Source: Rhodosorus marinus
Lineage: Eukaryota > Rhodophyta > Stylonematophyceae > Stylonematales > Stylonemataceae
Reading direction: 5' to 3'
Length of the DNA: 64,000 nt
NCBI GenBank assembly: GCA_029953675.1
Contig: JAMWBK010000011.1
Coordinates: 186,001-250,000, forward strand
Translations under genes and position numbers: made by a program
The notes under the pieces: generated by a model
Seen by the model: the letters and a program-made list of their open reading frames with translations, nothing else
Databases searched by the model: none
Told to the model about the DNA's origin: nothing
In this document: piece by piece, positions 50,200-59,760 of the stretch
Position numbering within the stretch: position 1 is the stretch's first letter
Layout: each line of letters opens with the position of its first letter

Positions 50200-50674
50200 C
50201 AGCTATGGGGCCCAGATTCGTCCTCAGCTTCTGCATGAGCTTTTCCGGGCAAAAGACGCCCTTTTCATTCCTGGTACCCCAATGAAAGCGCGAAAAACAA
50301 AAAAATCAGCCCACCCTTACTCCCCAGCCTGAACGGATTCTCATCGCGGACAGTCAAGCAATAGCTCATTTTCTGACTAGCATCGTGATGCCTATAGCCG
50401 AATTCAGGCGCAAATGGACCCCTTTTCTCAGGAGCCCCCGCCTGTCGCAGACTACCAAAATGATGCTCTTCGAATGGCTGATAATCCGCCTGCAGTGGAT
50501 CCCGTGTGAAAACCTCGAATATGCATTGGACGCCGTCTTTGCGGATGCTTGAGCGTGACATTGCGCTTACATATCCAATACGCTGGCCCTCTTTTCCAAG
50601 AGAAACTGTAATCAGACCGCCCTCTAACTATTGGACTACCCAAACCCTTCCTAGCTCAACGTTTCGACTCCTAT
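50200..50674. repeat. Repeat mosaic related to 53000-53220 and 54000-54130
   Basis: 50220-50400 carries the CCGGGYAAAA...GCCCTTT...CATTC block and TCATCGCGGACAGTCA. 50500-50660 carries the GCATTGGACGCCGTCTTT motif and the CTGGCCCTCTTT...AGAGAAACTGTAA block. No gene. Confidence 0.5.
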
Positions 50675-50724
50675 CGAACGAACGAATGGTTTAATCGGAG
50701 GCTGAAAGAAAAAACCCCGAGGGG
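50675..50724 (-). mobile_element. 50-bp LINE-A insertion with 9-bp target-site duplication
   Basis: GACTCCTAT occurs at 50666-50674 and 50725-50733. Between them are only the tail (CGAACGAACGAATGG), the ATTAAAC complement and the hairpin. The related repeats near 44505 and 54128 have a single GGACTCYTAT and no insert. Confidence 0.95.
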
Positions 50725-50935
50725 GACTCCTATCTACGCACTGCAAAATCTGGAGTCCTCGTCTCACTCGGAGCGGAGCAACTCACTGACCATGAGATCG
50801 ACTCTGCGGTGTTTTTTGAGTCTCTGATTAAAAACCTTCATTCAGCCAGTGTACCTGACCAAAACCAAACAGGTTTCAGGCTTTTATGGTGAGTTAATTG
50901 GTGTTTTCAGTACTGAATGCGTAAATTATATTCTA

Positions 50936-51352
50936 ATCCTCAGGCTAGTCATGTGCCGGCTGCGGGAGAGCGCCGTGGATTTGCCCCTGCCAGTATGAGA
51001 CGTCGCAAACAGTGAAATATGCGGGGGCTTTATCTTCCCCAGGCATTTGTGCTTCGGCTCTAGCTCATCCCCTGGTACATCTGGTAATTGAATGCTTTGG
51101 GTTTCTGGATTCCGTTGGTTCTCGTTGCTTCGGGAAGTGTTCCACGAACGCCCTGACCGCCTGTCCTCGTTGTTTACCCGTTTTAAGTTTCTTGCAGTGG
51201 CGTATGAATGCTGCTTTGATGTTGGAGGCGCGCGGTCTTCGCTGCGCTTAGTCGTTTTTCTCCTCTCGGGGGTTTTTCTTTCAATCTCCGATTAAACAAG
51301 TTCATTCATTCAATCATATTCGTGTACACGTCCAGGTTTGACCAGGACTCGA
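50936..51352 (+). mobile_element. LINE-A 3' fragment (endonuclease end)
   Basis: Starts at CTAATCCTCAGGCTAGTC (the AVPNPQAS codons) and continues to the hairpin and the tail ATTAAACAAGTTCATTCATT. It lacks one G near 51012 relative to intact copies. Its 3' 192 bp, plus flank, are repeated immediately downstream. Confidence 0.85.
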
Positions 51353-51544
51353 CTGTCCTCGTTGTTTACCCGTTTTAAGTTTCTTGCTGTGGCGAATGAA
51401 CGCTGCTTTGATGTTGGAGGCGCGCGGTCTTCGCCGCGCTTAGTCTTTTGTCTCCCCTCGGGGGTTTTTCTTTCAATCTCCGATTAAACACGTTCGTTCA
51501 TTCAATCATATTCGTGTACACATCCAGGTTTGACCAGGAATCGA
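51161..51544 (+). repeat. Tandem duplication of a 192-bp unit
   Basis: 51161-51352 and 51353-51544 are near identical, each starting CTGTCCTCGTTGTTTACCC and ending ...GGTTTGACCAGGAMTCGA. The unit contains the LINE-A 3' end and 41 bp of non-LINE flank, so it arose by duplication of the locus rather than by a second insertion. Confidence 0.85.
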
Positions 51545-51919
51545 TAGTATTAACTCATAGATATTTTTTAGGTATTGCTGAAGCGATCCGTTGGTGACAT
51601 CGATTTCGTTCGTGCCATTGTGGCTGCCATGGAGCCATACTTAAAGCATAGAGAAGTAGTTCTCAGGTAGGCTTTGGCATACTCTTTTCCATCAACCCAC
51701 GGACACAGACCGCACTCTTAGAAGAGCCATAGTCCAGTATCCTCTTTCGATGCTCTCGGCTACACTCGCTTGTTAACCCTCGCGTCCCGAGAGAACCCGG
51801 AAATAGCCCTACCTAACTACCGCCACTCAAGGAACACATAAACACCATCCTTCCTACGATCTGTGCCTCATCCGGAAGCAATAGAACCTTTTTATTCCAG
51901 GCGCGATCGCTCTCTTGGT
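51545..51919. repeat. Repeat shared with 54940-55100 plus cassette-like sequence
   Basis: 51500-51680 (GATAGTATTRA..., then GATTTCGTTCGT...CCATGGAGCCATA) matches 54955-55090. 51690-51890 resembles the hydrolase-cassette upstream block (CGAGAGAACCCGGAAATAGC, TACCTAACTACCGCC). Confidence 0.6.
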
Positions 51920-52200
51920 CCCCCCGCGTTTCTGGGATATTTGGTGTCGCGCGGCGTTTGTCCACCTGCGCATTCCTTCTGGGTCCGCGTCGTTCGTGGA
52001 GGGTGGGTTGCCGCAGGTTCTGAGTAAGTACCGGCCGTTGGCCCTGGAGTTGTTCCGCGAACGCCGTGACACCCTCTCCTCGTTGCTTACCCATTTAAGT
52101 TTCTTGCTGTGGCATATGAACGCTCCTTTGATGTTGGAGGCGCGCTATCTTCGACGCGCATAGTCCTTTTTTCCCCTCGAGTTTTTTTTCAATCATTCAT
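51920..52200 (+). mobile_element. LINE-A copy with internal deletion joining thumb to C-terminus
   Basis: The frame from 51915 reads the segment after the RT palm (FVHLRIPSGSASFVEGG..., then QVLSKYRPLALE). At about 52040-52048 it continues with the final LFRERRDTLSS...NAPLMLEARYLRRA. About 1.4 kb in between is missing, and the frame is preserved across the junction. It ends in a shortened hairpin (CCCCTCGAG) and tail. Confidence 0.8.
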
Positions 52201-52640
52201 ATCTACCCGAACCAGACTTTCAACTCTTGTAAGAATGCAGCCCAACACAATGCGGACACATCACCACCCGCGCTCTTTCGATCGCCTGTTTAAAAACATC
52301 TAAATTTCATACAATTCCTTCACATTATCCGTATTAAAAACAATTAAAGAAATTAGTTTCCAAACTACTACCTCAGAACAAATAATATTGGCTGATCAAA
52401 GTATCTATTCCTAAATAATGTCGATGGTTTCTCAATACCGTCTCAAAGTATTCATTAAACATTTAATTAAATTAGAATAATTCCAAAAAACGAGGGCATA
52501 GAAAATGATTGGCTAACAGTGTGATATATTTCTATAAATTTTATTACAAAACTATAAATAGAAACCTGGTAAATACCGAGAGGTATGATTGGTTAGCTAA
52601 TATTGAATTGATTATTAAGTGTATTCTATTGTACTCTGAT
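52201..52640. repeat. AT-rich repeat R5, copy 5
   Basis: 52310-52630 has ATTGGCTAACAGTGTGATATA, ACTATAAATAGAAACC and GATTGGTTAGCTAATATTG, and again directly follows a LINE-A end. Confidence 0.7.
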
Positions 52641-53269
52641 GTTGACGGGATGATCAGGATCAGATTTTCTGTCAGGTTGTGGTGACTTCCCAGTGACGTG
52701 GCTGCCGAGTCATTCAGGGAAGAACAAATGAACAGCTGCATGAGATCACGCTGCGTCTGATAGTATATTTAGTAGAGACAAGTATCGTTTTCTTCCGTCC
52801 ATATATGAAACCAAAAACACCGGATGCGAAACCATTTGAATTCCCTGGCCACTATCCTTGGCAAGAACCCTCCAGCATGTCCGTCCAACTGACATGCCTG
52901 GATTACCTTCCACGAGGCGCTTCATTCGCGTAGCTTAGATTAGTCGACCCGCAAACGGGTCTTGCAAAAACAGCTAGGCTAACGTGTAGAAGGTTCCTGA
53001 CAGTTACCGGATCTCTTTGTACCCCAGCCCAGATACGTGGCCAAGCATCGTCCTCAGCTTCTGCGTTAGCAGGTCCGGGTAAAAACGAAAAGAAGCCCTT
53101 TCCATTCATGGTACTCCAAGGAAAGCAGGGCAAAAAAGACAATCAACCAACCCTCACCCGCGGCAAGAAACCGTCCTCATCGCGGACAGTCAGGCACTAC
53201 ATCAATTGATGAAAGCGATACTCGTCTCACGTAAATCCAAAATCAATCGCAGCATGATCTCACGCAAGT
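52641..53269. repeat. Decayed repeat, related to 39850-40100 and 50220-50400
   Basis: No frame is conserved between copies. The GTCAGGTTGTGG...AGTGAYKTGG and GGCAAGAACYCTYCAGC blocks are shared. Confidence 0.5.
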
Positions 53270-54500
53270 GTTCATTTGTTCTCCCCTGACTGGCTCAGCA
53301 GTCACGTAAACGAGAAGTCCGAGGCAACCACTGAAGTTGCCTGGAGAAAGCTCTTCCGACAATCAACGATACAAAAGTTCTTATCCCCTCCCTTTGCAAG
53401 GTCGTGCTCAATCCTGTCAGATAGAGCTGGCCAGGGTGACAGCGAAGGGGAAGGTGAAGAGGCCGCTGTCGAAGAGGTCATCCGTATCATACAGCTGCTG
53501 CGTGGGCATAAGAGCGACCCCATTAACTCCAACATCCTTTCTGAAAGTACGATTATAGAACGCATTTGAAGAGTTTTGAGAAATTTGTGAGCAAAGATTT
53601 CCAGGAGGGGAGGGTTAACCCGGTAGCGGGGGACCCGTAAGCATTTCCCCAGATAGTGTTCGAGTTAGTGTTACGCTGCAGTAGGCAGCTGCCCAATAAA
53701 GCTTACGGTTACCCCAGAATTCCAACGGTTGGTACGTATCGCGTTACGGGCGCATTTTGACGTTGAAAGAAGTTGGAATCAGCCGCAAGCTATTTAAAGA
53801 CCCTACTTAATAGTAAAGGAGGCTTCACAGGCCTTTGTAATGTTTCTGGGGTATTCAAAGATCACGGCTCGGTCTTCCTGGGATCCTTGCCCGCTCGTGC
53901 GGGGCGCGCTGTCTCAAGCCTTTCGTCTAAACCCAGATAATCCCCTCTGCAGTAGATTCTGAGCGAAAACCTGGAATGTGGATTGGACCCCGTCTTTACC
54001 GAGGGTTGAGCGTCACATTTTCGCGCTTACGTATCCAATAAACTGGCCCTCTTTGCAAAGAGAAACTGTAACCAGGCCACCCTTGAACTATTCGACTACC
54101 CAAACCGTTTCCTAACTCTGCGTTTGGACTCTTATCTACCCACCTCCAAATCTGGAGGCCGGGGGTCTCAGTCGGAGTGGAGCAGATCATAGACCCTGGG
54201 GTCATCTCTGCTCCTTGTACCATCTAGTAATCAACCCGCGAACAGAACACGGCAGAGCATCGAAAACTGGGACATCTGGGGCCCGGAGAGTTCAACGCGC
54301 AGGGTTTTCGTCAGAACATGCACTCGGCTCCATCTTCCCGCAGGGTTGAGCGTCACTTTGTCCAAATTACTCTGAAAAATATTTGTGGGCTCCAGCACCG
54401 TTACCCATCACCTGTCAGGACCAGTTAACGGATACCCGCGAAAGCGAGCTCGCGTCGGTCCCAAACCCATTCCAGCGTAACCCATTCATTCATTCAATAA
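53270..54500. repeat. Repeat R6, copy 2
   Basis: Related to 43460-44130 and partly to 50490-50760. The plus frame 53276-53569 (97 codons) has a counterpart at 43472-43753, so it may descend from a coding element; no domain is recognised. Two GGAY/TCGGCTCC..TCTT motifs lie near 53972 and 54318. Confidence 0.5.
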
Positions 54501-54540
54501 AAACAAACACGCATTAGGCTTTTATAGTAAGAGTTAATTG

Positions 54541-54891
54541 AATGAATGTGTTTAATCGGAGGCTGAAAAAACCCGGAGGGGAAAAAAAGGGCTACGATCG
54601 GCGAAGATCGCGCCCCTCCAACATCAAAGCAGCGTTCATATGCCACAGCAGAAAGCTTAGTCGGGTAAACAACGAAGAAAGACGGTCAGGCGTTCTCGGA
54701 GCAGCTCCCGAAGCCAACGAGAACCCACGGAATCTATCAATCCGAAACACTCAATTATCAACGGGACCAGGCGATGAGCTAAGGCCGAAGCTCGAATTCC
54801 CGGCGAAGACAAATTCCCGGCGAAGACAAAGCCCTCGCATATTTCACTTGCTACGTCTCATAGTGGCTGCGGGGAATCCACGGCGCTCTCC
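54541..54891 (-). mobile_element. LINE-A 3' fragment with 11-bp target-site duplication
   Basis: AGAGTTAATTG occurs at 54530-54540 and 54892-54902. The reverse complement has the endonuclease end with a 16-bp internal duplication (AATTCCCGGCGAAGAC, about 54795-54825), a shortened hairpin and the tail GAATGAATG. Confidence 0.92.
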
Positions 54892-54902
54892 AGAGTTAAT
54901 TG

Positions 54903-55400
54903 GTCTTACAATATTGAATAAGCAAAAATATATTCATGGTAATTGTACGGTTTGATCGGGCCTCGATAGTATTGATTGATAAATATTCTGGAGTCGTTGG
55001 AGCGAGCCGTTCTTGACGATTTCGTTCGTCCACTGTGGCTACCATGGAGCCATAGTTAAAAGCAGGGACGAGTTCTCTTGTAGGTTTGAATCTTGAAGAA
55101 GGCTCTTCTGTCTGAATTTTTGTCAGTCTTAAGCAGAGCATCGCTATCTCCCCCCAAACCACCAAACCACCACGGTTTCTGCAGACGGAACGCCAAACAA
55201 ACAGCAATACAACGCTAATTGGGCCCAGAAACCAAACTCGGTGATTGAAATGCGAGTCGTGTCGGAGCATGTTCTTTCAACAAATATTGACGCATTCTTT
55301 TGATGTTTCCAATGGACTCCATGAGATATTTCGGGGTTGAGAATTCACCAATGATTTTAATTCTCAACTAACTAGGATCTTAGAACAATACCCTTTCGAA
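54903..55400. repeat. Repeat shared with 51500-51680, then unassigned
   Basis: 54955-55090 matches 51535-51670. 55100-55270 contains ACCACCACGGTTTCTRCAGACGGAACGCC, also found near 3430-3460 and 19930-19970. No gene. Confidence 0.5.
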
Positions 55401-56060
55401 GCATTACAGAACTAACGATGCGTCTTGCCCAGCCGGATATCTATTTTCAGCACCGTTCTCCGATATGGATTGTGTTCGTAGGGTCGGGCGGCCGCACTCT
55501 CCGGAAAAACTAGCCCCGTGCCATTGGTATGCAATAGCGTGTGCTCTAAGCTGACGAAGTAAGCACGTTGCCCTCCTCCACAAATGGTTCAAATTTATAA
55601 CCTCTGGAACGAAGTACTTCAAAAGCAGTTTGCAATTATCCTGTCCGCTACTCAGCCGGATAGAACTCACAAGTTTATATGTTTCCAGCAGAGCTATCGT
55701 CTAGGGAGTATTTTCGCGAAGTCCGACCGTCTCGATCCCGGCGGGATCTCTTGCTCTGATCCGACCCAACACTAAGGCAGGTCCGTGTGTAAGATATATA
55801 CGGCCAAACGGGGCGTAAGACAATACGGTTCTAAGCATCGTTTTTTGGGATAACCGCTAAGCCTGTCCGACCAGATGCTTGTCCGCAAATGCTCAATGCC
55901 GAGAAATGGGCTACCCAGCATCAAAAGATAACGTTTCTATCGGCGATTCTAAAATGCCGTACCATTTCCCCCTAACTGCTTGTTCAAGCGTCCCAGAACA
56001 AGGAACGCTTATTGCTGGAAACAAATATTATTCGTCTGATGCAAATCTATTATTGGAGGC
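55401..56060. repeat. Repeat R4 copy 3 and a 200-bp unit repeated at 57267
   Basis: 55410-55700 is related to 29253-29480. 55779-55965 (GTCCGTGYGTAAGATATAT ... GAGAAATGGGCTAC) recurs at 57267-57425. Frames are not conserved. Confidence 0.55.
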
Positions 56061-56660
56061 AGCATTGTCTCATATGAGCAGAACCTTCAGGCTCGGGAGT
56101 CCACTAAACTGAACGTGCCCTGGTGCGAACACTTGTAAGTTGCCTGGAGATCGCTAGTCCGATATTTCTCTTTACAAATGGTGTTTATCCCTTTCCCCTT
56201 TCCGGGCAAGCTCAAGCGTTTCAGGTTTATGGCGTACTCGTTCTTCACCAATCTACGGACAGATCGCAATCTTGGAGGAGCCAAAATCCAGTATCCTCTT
56301 TCGACTCTCTCGACGAGACTCGCTTGCTAGCCATGGTTTCCCGAGAAAACCCGGAAGAAAAATAGCTCTACCTAACTACCGCCCCCAAGAAACCGCAAAC
56401 ACCATCGTTCCCACACCATCTCTTGGCCTCCTCCGCACGCAATAGAGCCAACACGAGTTCCTCCCTCTTCACATTTCTAGAAGAAACACATTTCTCAAAC
56501 AATTTTCTCCTATGATTCCCGCTTGTCGTCATCATAGTATCCCCCAACCCGTTTCCACCCACAGCAAACTCTCCACTAGTGCCGGAAATCGGCCCACCGA
56601 TGCGGACAGTAGTTGTGCTCTTTTTTCCGGGCTCCTTACTTAAAAACATCTCAATTTCAT
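56061..56660. repeat. Orphan hydrolase upstream cassette
   Basis: GCATTGTCTCATATGAGC, AACCTTCAGGYTCGGGAG and the following ~500 bp match the upstream region of hydrolase copy 1 (30975-31500). The other half of the palindrome and the hydrolase gene itself are absent. It is a fourth copy of the module without its gene. Confidence 0.75.
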
Positions 56661-57000
56661 ACTATTCCGTCCCGTCAACCTAATAAAAAATACACAACGA
56701 AATTTATTTCCAAACTACTACCTCAAAACAACTAGTATTGGCTGACCAAAATATCTATTCCTAAATACTTTCCACGGTTTCTCAATATCCCTCGAATTAT
56801 TCATTAAAACTTTTCTTCGGATCAGAATAATTTCGAAAAAAGAACACCGCCGTCATTGGCTAACAATTTGATATATTTCTACGAAAAATAGTATATATTG
56901 CTATAAATAGAAACAGAGTTGTAGAGGTTGAAATGATCGGTTAGCTAATATTGAATTGATTATTAAAATGTGTATCGGATTTTCGGATGTTGATGGTCAC
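56661..57000. repeat. AT-rich repeat R5, copy 6
   Basis: CTAACAATTTGATATATTTC, CTATAAATAGAAACAG and GTTAGCTAATATTGAATTG are present. Here no LINE-A end precedes it directly. Confidence 0.7.
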
Positions 57001-57916
57001 GACGAGAGTCGCTGTCAGGTCAGGCTGTGTGAGGGCAGGGGTTGATTGGGTGGGGTTGGAATGGATGCTGTAAGTGCGGGGTGTGCTATGAGAAACGTCT
57101 AATCTTCAGTCTTTTTTTGGTATTTTTAAAAGGTTCTTCGTGGGGCTTTATCGGTGCCGCACTTCTCCGTGGGTGGGCTAGGGTTGGGGCTTAGACTAAC
57201 GGGGTACGGGCCACCCCTCTCCAGCAGGCCGTCTCCCCCAAAACGGTTTGGTCTAGGCTGATGAATGAAGGTCCGTGCGTAAGATATATCATTGTAAACT
57301 GGGGGTAAGACAGTACGGTTTCTAAACATCGTTGTTTTGGATAACCGATGAGTCCGAGTCCATGCCTGTCCGACCAGATGCTTATCGCAAAAAAATGTTC
57401 AATGCAGAGAAATGGGCTACACATCATTACAAGATAAAGTTTCTATCGGTGGTCCTAAGATGGGGCGGGGAAAAACTAAACCTCCATCAAAAACGTAGTG
57501 GAGTCCTGGTGTCCTTTCTTATTGAAATTTTTTCGGATGTCCTGCTTATCCGCGCTTGGTCCGGTCCGTTCCACGGACAACAGCCCGCTTCGGGAATTTG
57601 GATTATTGACTCATAAGCAACCGACAGCTTTGACGTTAATTTCTTTTGTTCAGTATTTACAGCACTTATCGCCTAGTTGTCAGCTTACTGCAGTTTGAGG
57701 TTGCTCTCCAAAAGTGACTGACCGGCGTTTGCCAAGAATAGTGTTTGACGTTTATCTCGAAGTCAGCGTGGATCGAGGTCGCAATGTCTATGTTGTATAG
57801 ATATAGACCCATCCTGCCTAACTCAGGTTGATACAGCTTGGTGCGCTAGATGATCGAGTTGAGATGTCGATGAACACAGTGAGAATGGTGAAAGTTACAA
57901 CGAGCGTCGTAGAACA
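57001..57916. other. Transition zone; repeat unit at 57267-57465, upstream of cyclin
   Basis: 57267-57465 repeats 55779-55965. 57466-57916 shows no match to the repeats of the window and is the probable 5' region of the cyclin gene. No frame is supported. Confidence 0.5.
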
Positions 57917-58588
57917 ATGACAACAGAGAAAATGGAAAAAAAGTCGGGTACAAAGGGGGGACACAGGGAGGGCGATAGGGAACGAGTAGGCACAGCATGT
58001 TCAATACTCAGGTTGCTCGAGAGGACTATGCAGAGGAACGCCGTGATGTTCGTTCCAAACTTGGAAAGTTGCGAGCCCAGCATGATATTCTACTCATCTA
58101 CGAGACCAAGAGTATCTTTGAAGGTCTTCCTGTTCAAGATTTTCAAGTACCTGAATTGCCCACGTTCGGTCTTCGTTCACGCCTTGGCACTGATGGATCG
58201 GCTTGCCACGGGGGATGACCAGCTGAAGTTGAACGAATACAACGTCCATAGACTCTTCCTCGCCGCGGTACTACTGTCCGAAAGGCACTTTGCTACTGGG
58301 CAAAATACTATCAAGATTCTATCCATTGTCGCGGGAATCTCTACCATCGAGCTCACCGCGATTGAGACTATGTGCTTGGAGATGCTTGAGTACCGGACCG
58401 ACGTCGATCCAGTTCTTTACAAAGCCTACGCGGATCGCGTACGGGATGCTTCAGTCAGTGCCCGCAAGAGTGACCTCAGGACGAAAGTGGAGAAACAAAA
58501 CCTAAGGCACGCCGAAAAGGACGCTCTGCGACGTGCCCGGCGTCTCATCTCCGCTAAAGCAAATAGTTTTGATATTAACTTCAACTAA
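57917..58588 (+). CDS. P/U-type (PHO80-like) cyclin (223 aa)
   Basis: A single-exon frame from an ATG. Residues about 56-175 form a cyclin box of the PHO80/PCL/cyclin-U type. The hallmark order is a Phe-x-S-S...P-x-V-S start, FKIFKYLNCPRSVFVHALALMDR, then NVHRLFLAAVLLSERHF, then AGISTIELTAIETMCLEMLEY. Such cyclins bind CDKs and are linked to phosphate signalling, nutrient response or cell division. The N-terminus is short and basic (MTTEKMEKKSGTKGGHRE), and the C-terminal tail (185-213) is Lys/Arg-rich. It is the first clearly single-copy gene after the repeat region. The specific CDK partner cannot be told from sequence. Confidence 0.86.
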   Translation: MTTEKMEKKSGTKGGHREGDRERVGTACSILRLLERTMQRNAVMFVPNLESCEPSMIFYSSTRPRVSLKVFLFKIFKYLNCPRSVFVHALALMDRLATGDDQLKLNEYNVHRLFLAAVLLSERHFATGQNTIKILSIVAGISTIELTAIETMCLEMLEYRTDVDPVLYKAYADRVRDASVSARKSDLRTKVEKQNLRHAEKDALRRARRLISAKANSFDINFN

Positions 58589-58637
58589 TCATAGAATACG
58601 ATGTATGTAACTTAATAAATTTATTTTACTTTCACAA

Positions 58638-58934
58638 TCAATGAGGACAGACCAACTTGTATTTTTTAGTGCTGTACCGTCCCGTGAGGAATGTGTAAAC
58701 ACACCAGGAGCAGGCACAGGCTATCCGGACCATTGCGAATGTGCACTCTTCGCTGTTCTTCCCCAACGACAACTTGCATACTTCGATTCTGATTGCGTCC
58801 CCAAGTCTGCTGGTTTCGTCGTCACCCGTGTATTCGGAGGACTCACCCGAGCACGATCCCTCTTCAGAAAACGAAGGGACCACGTCATATTCATTGGCTT
58901 ACGTGTAAAACCTTACAGTATTGTTACCCAATAA
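58638..58934. other. Overlapping open frames, unresolved
   Basis: The plus frame 58641-58934 (97 codons) and the minus frame 58883-58638 (81 codons, with a Ser/Glu/Asp-rich segment) overlap. Neither shows a known domain. The minus frame could be the last exon of a convergent gene, but I find no upstream exon. Confidence 0.2.
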
Positions 58935-59760
58935 CGTACAGAAACCCTCTCAACGTCCTAAATATTTCACCAATATATGATATTTGAAGATGAACTCTTT
59001 AATTTCGAGGATCATCTTACGATTCTATCCAATCATCCCGGCTCACACTTCTGACTTAACCCAATTAAAACTCGATTCCGCTATTATAATAGAAAGTCAG
59101 GCGTCAACCCCCGGCCGTCGTTGACCCTTCCAAAGACGCCTCTTATTGTCTTCATCAATCAATTCATTTCACCATAAACATCAATAATTCAATTATATAA
59201 CGACTAGAAAACAAAATTTATTTCGTTATTACAATAACTAAAAAACTTAGTTGATTGATACTTTGATTTGTTTAAATTATCTCAGGTATGACAGATAAAT
59301 AAATGAAGGGAATTTGTGCCAGCAGTGGGACTGAATGGATACTTTTTTATCGACTTAACGAAGGGGATGGACATCAATCGGGTGGCATCCACGGTTTCCA
59401 TGTAGCTGAAAACGGGCTTTGCAGTTGGAAGCGGGTTGATCTAAAGGTGGACCTGGTATCTTGGAGGTGGGTGTGAAGGCTTACTAGCTGAACTTTTAGG
59501 CAAGTCTATTCCACCGCTCAGTGATTGAGGACTGGTCCCCCTGGACTGTTTTTCGGTCGTGGAACGCAGACGAAGGGGTGGATAAGGAGCGTCAGCAGGG
59601 AGCGTATGGGCGCCCTGGGGCTTGTCTGAAGAGAGGGGAAGGGTAAAGGATAAGGGTCGCAAGAGCACAAAACGGTGATCCGATGCGGGTTGGAAGCGGA
59701 TAAGCGTGTTTCCTTGAGTGATTGGTTTTGTAGATTTGTAAAGTGTGAAGGTTTGGAAGG
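58935..59760. other. Intergenic region upstream of ATAD3
   Basis: The first part is AT-rich (58935-59330) without repeats recognised elsewhere in the window. Minus-strand frames between 59441 and 60069 are the antisense of the GC-rich ATAD3 start and its flank, so I do not call them. Confidence 0.5.
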
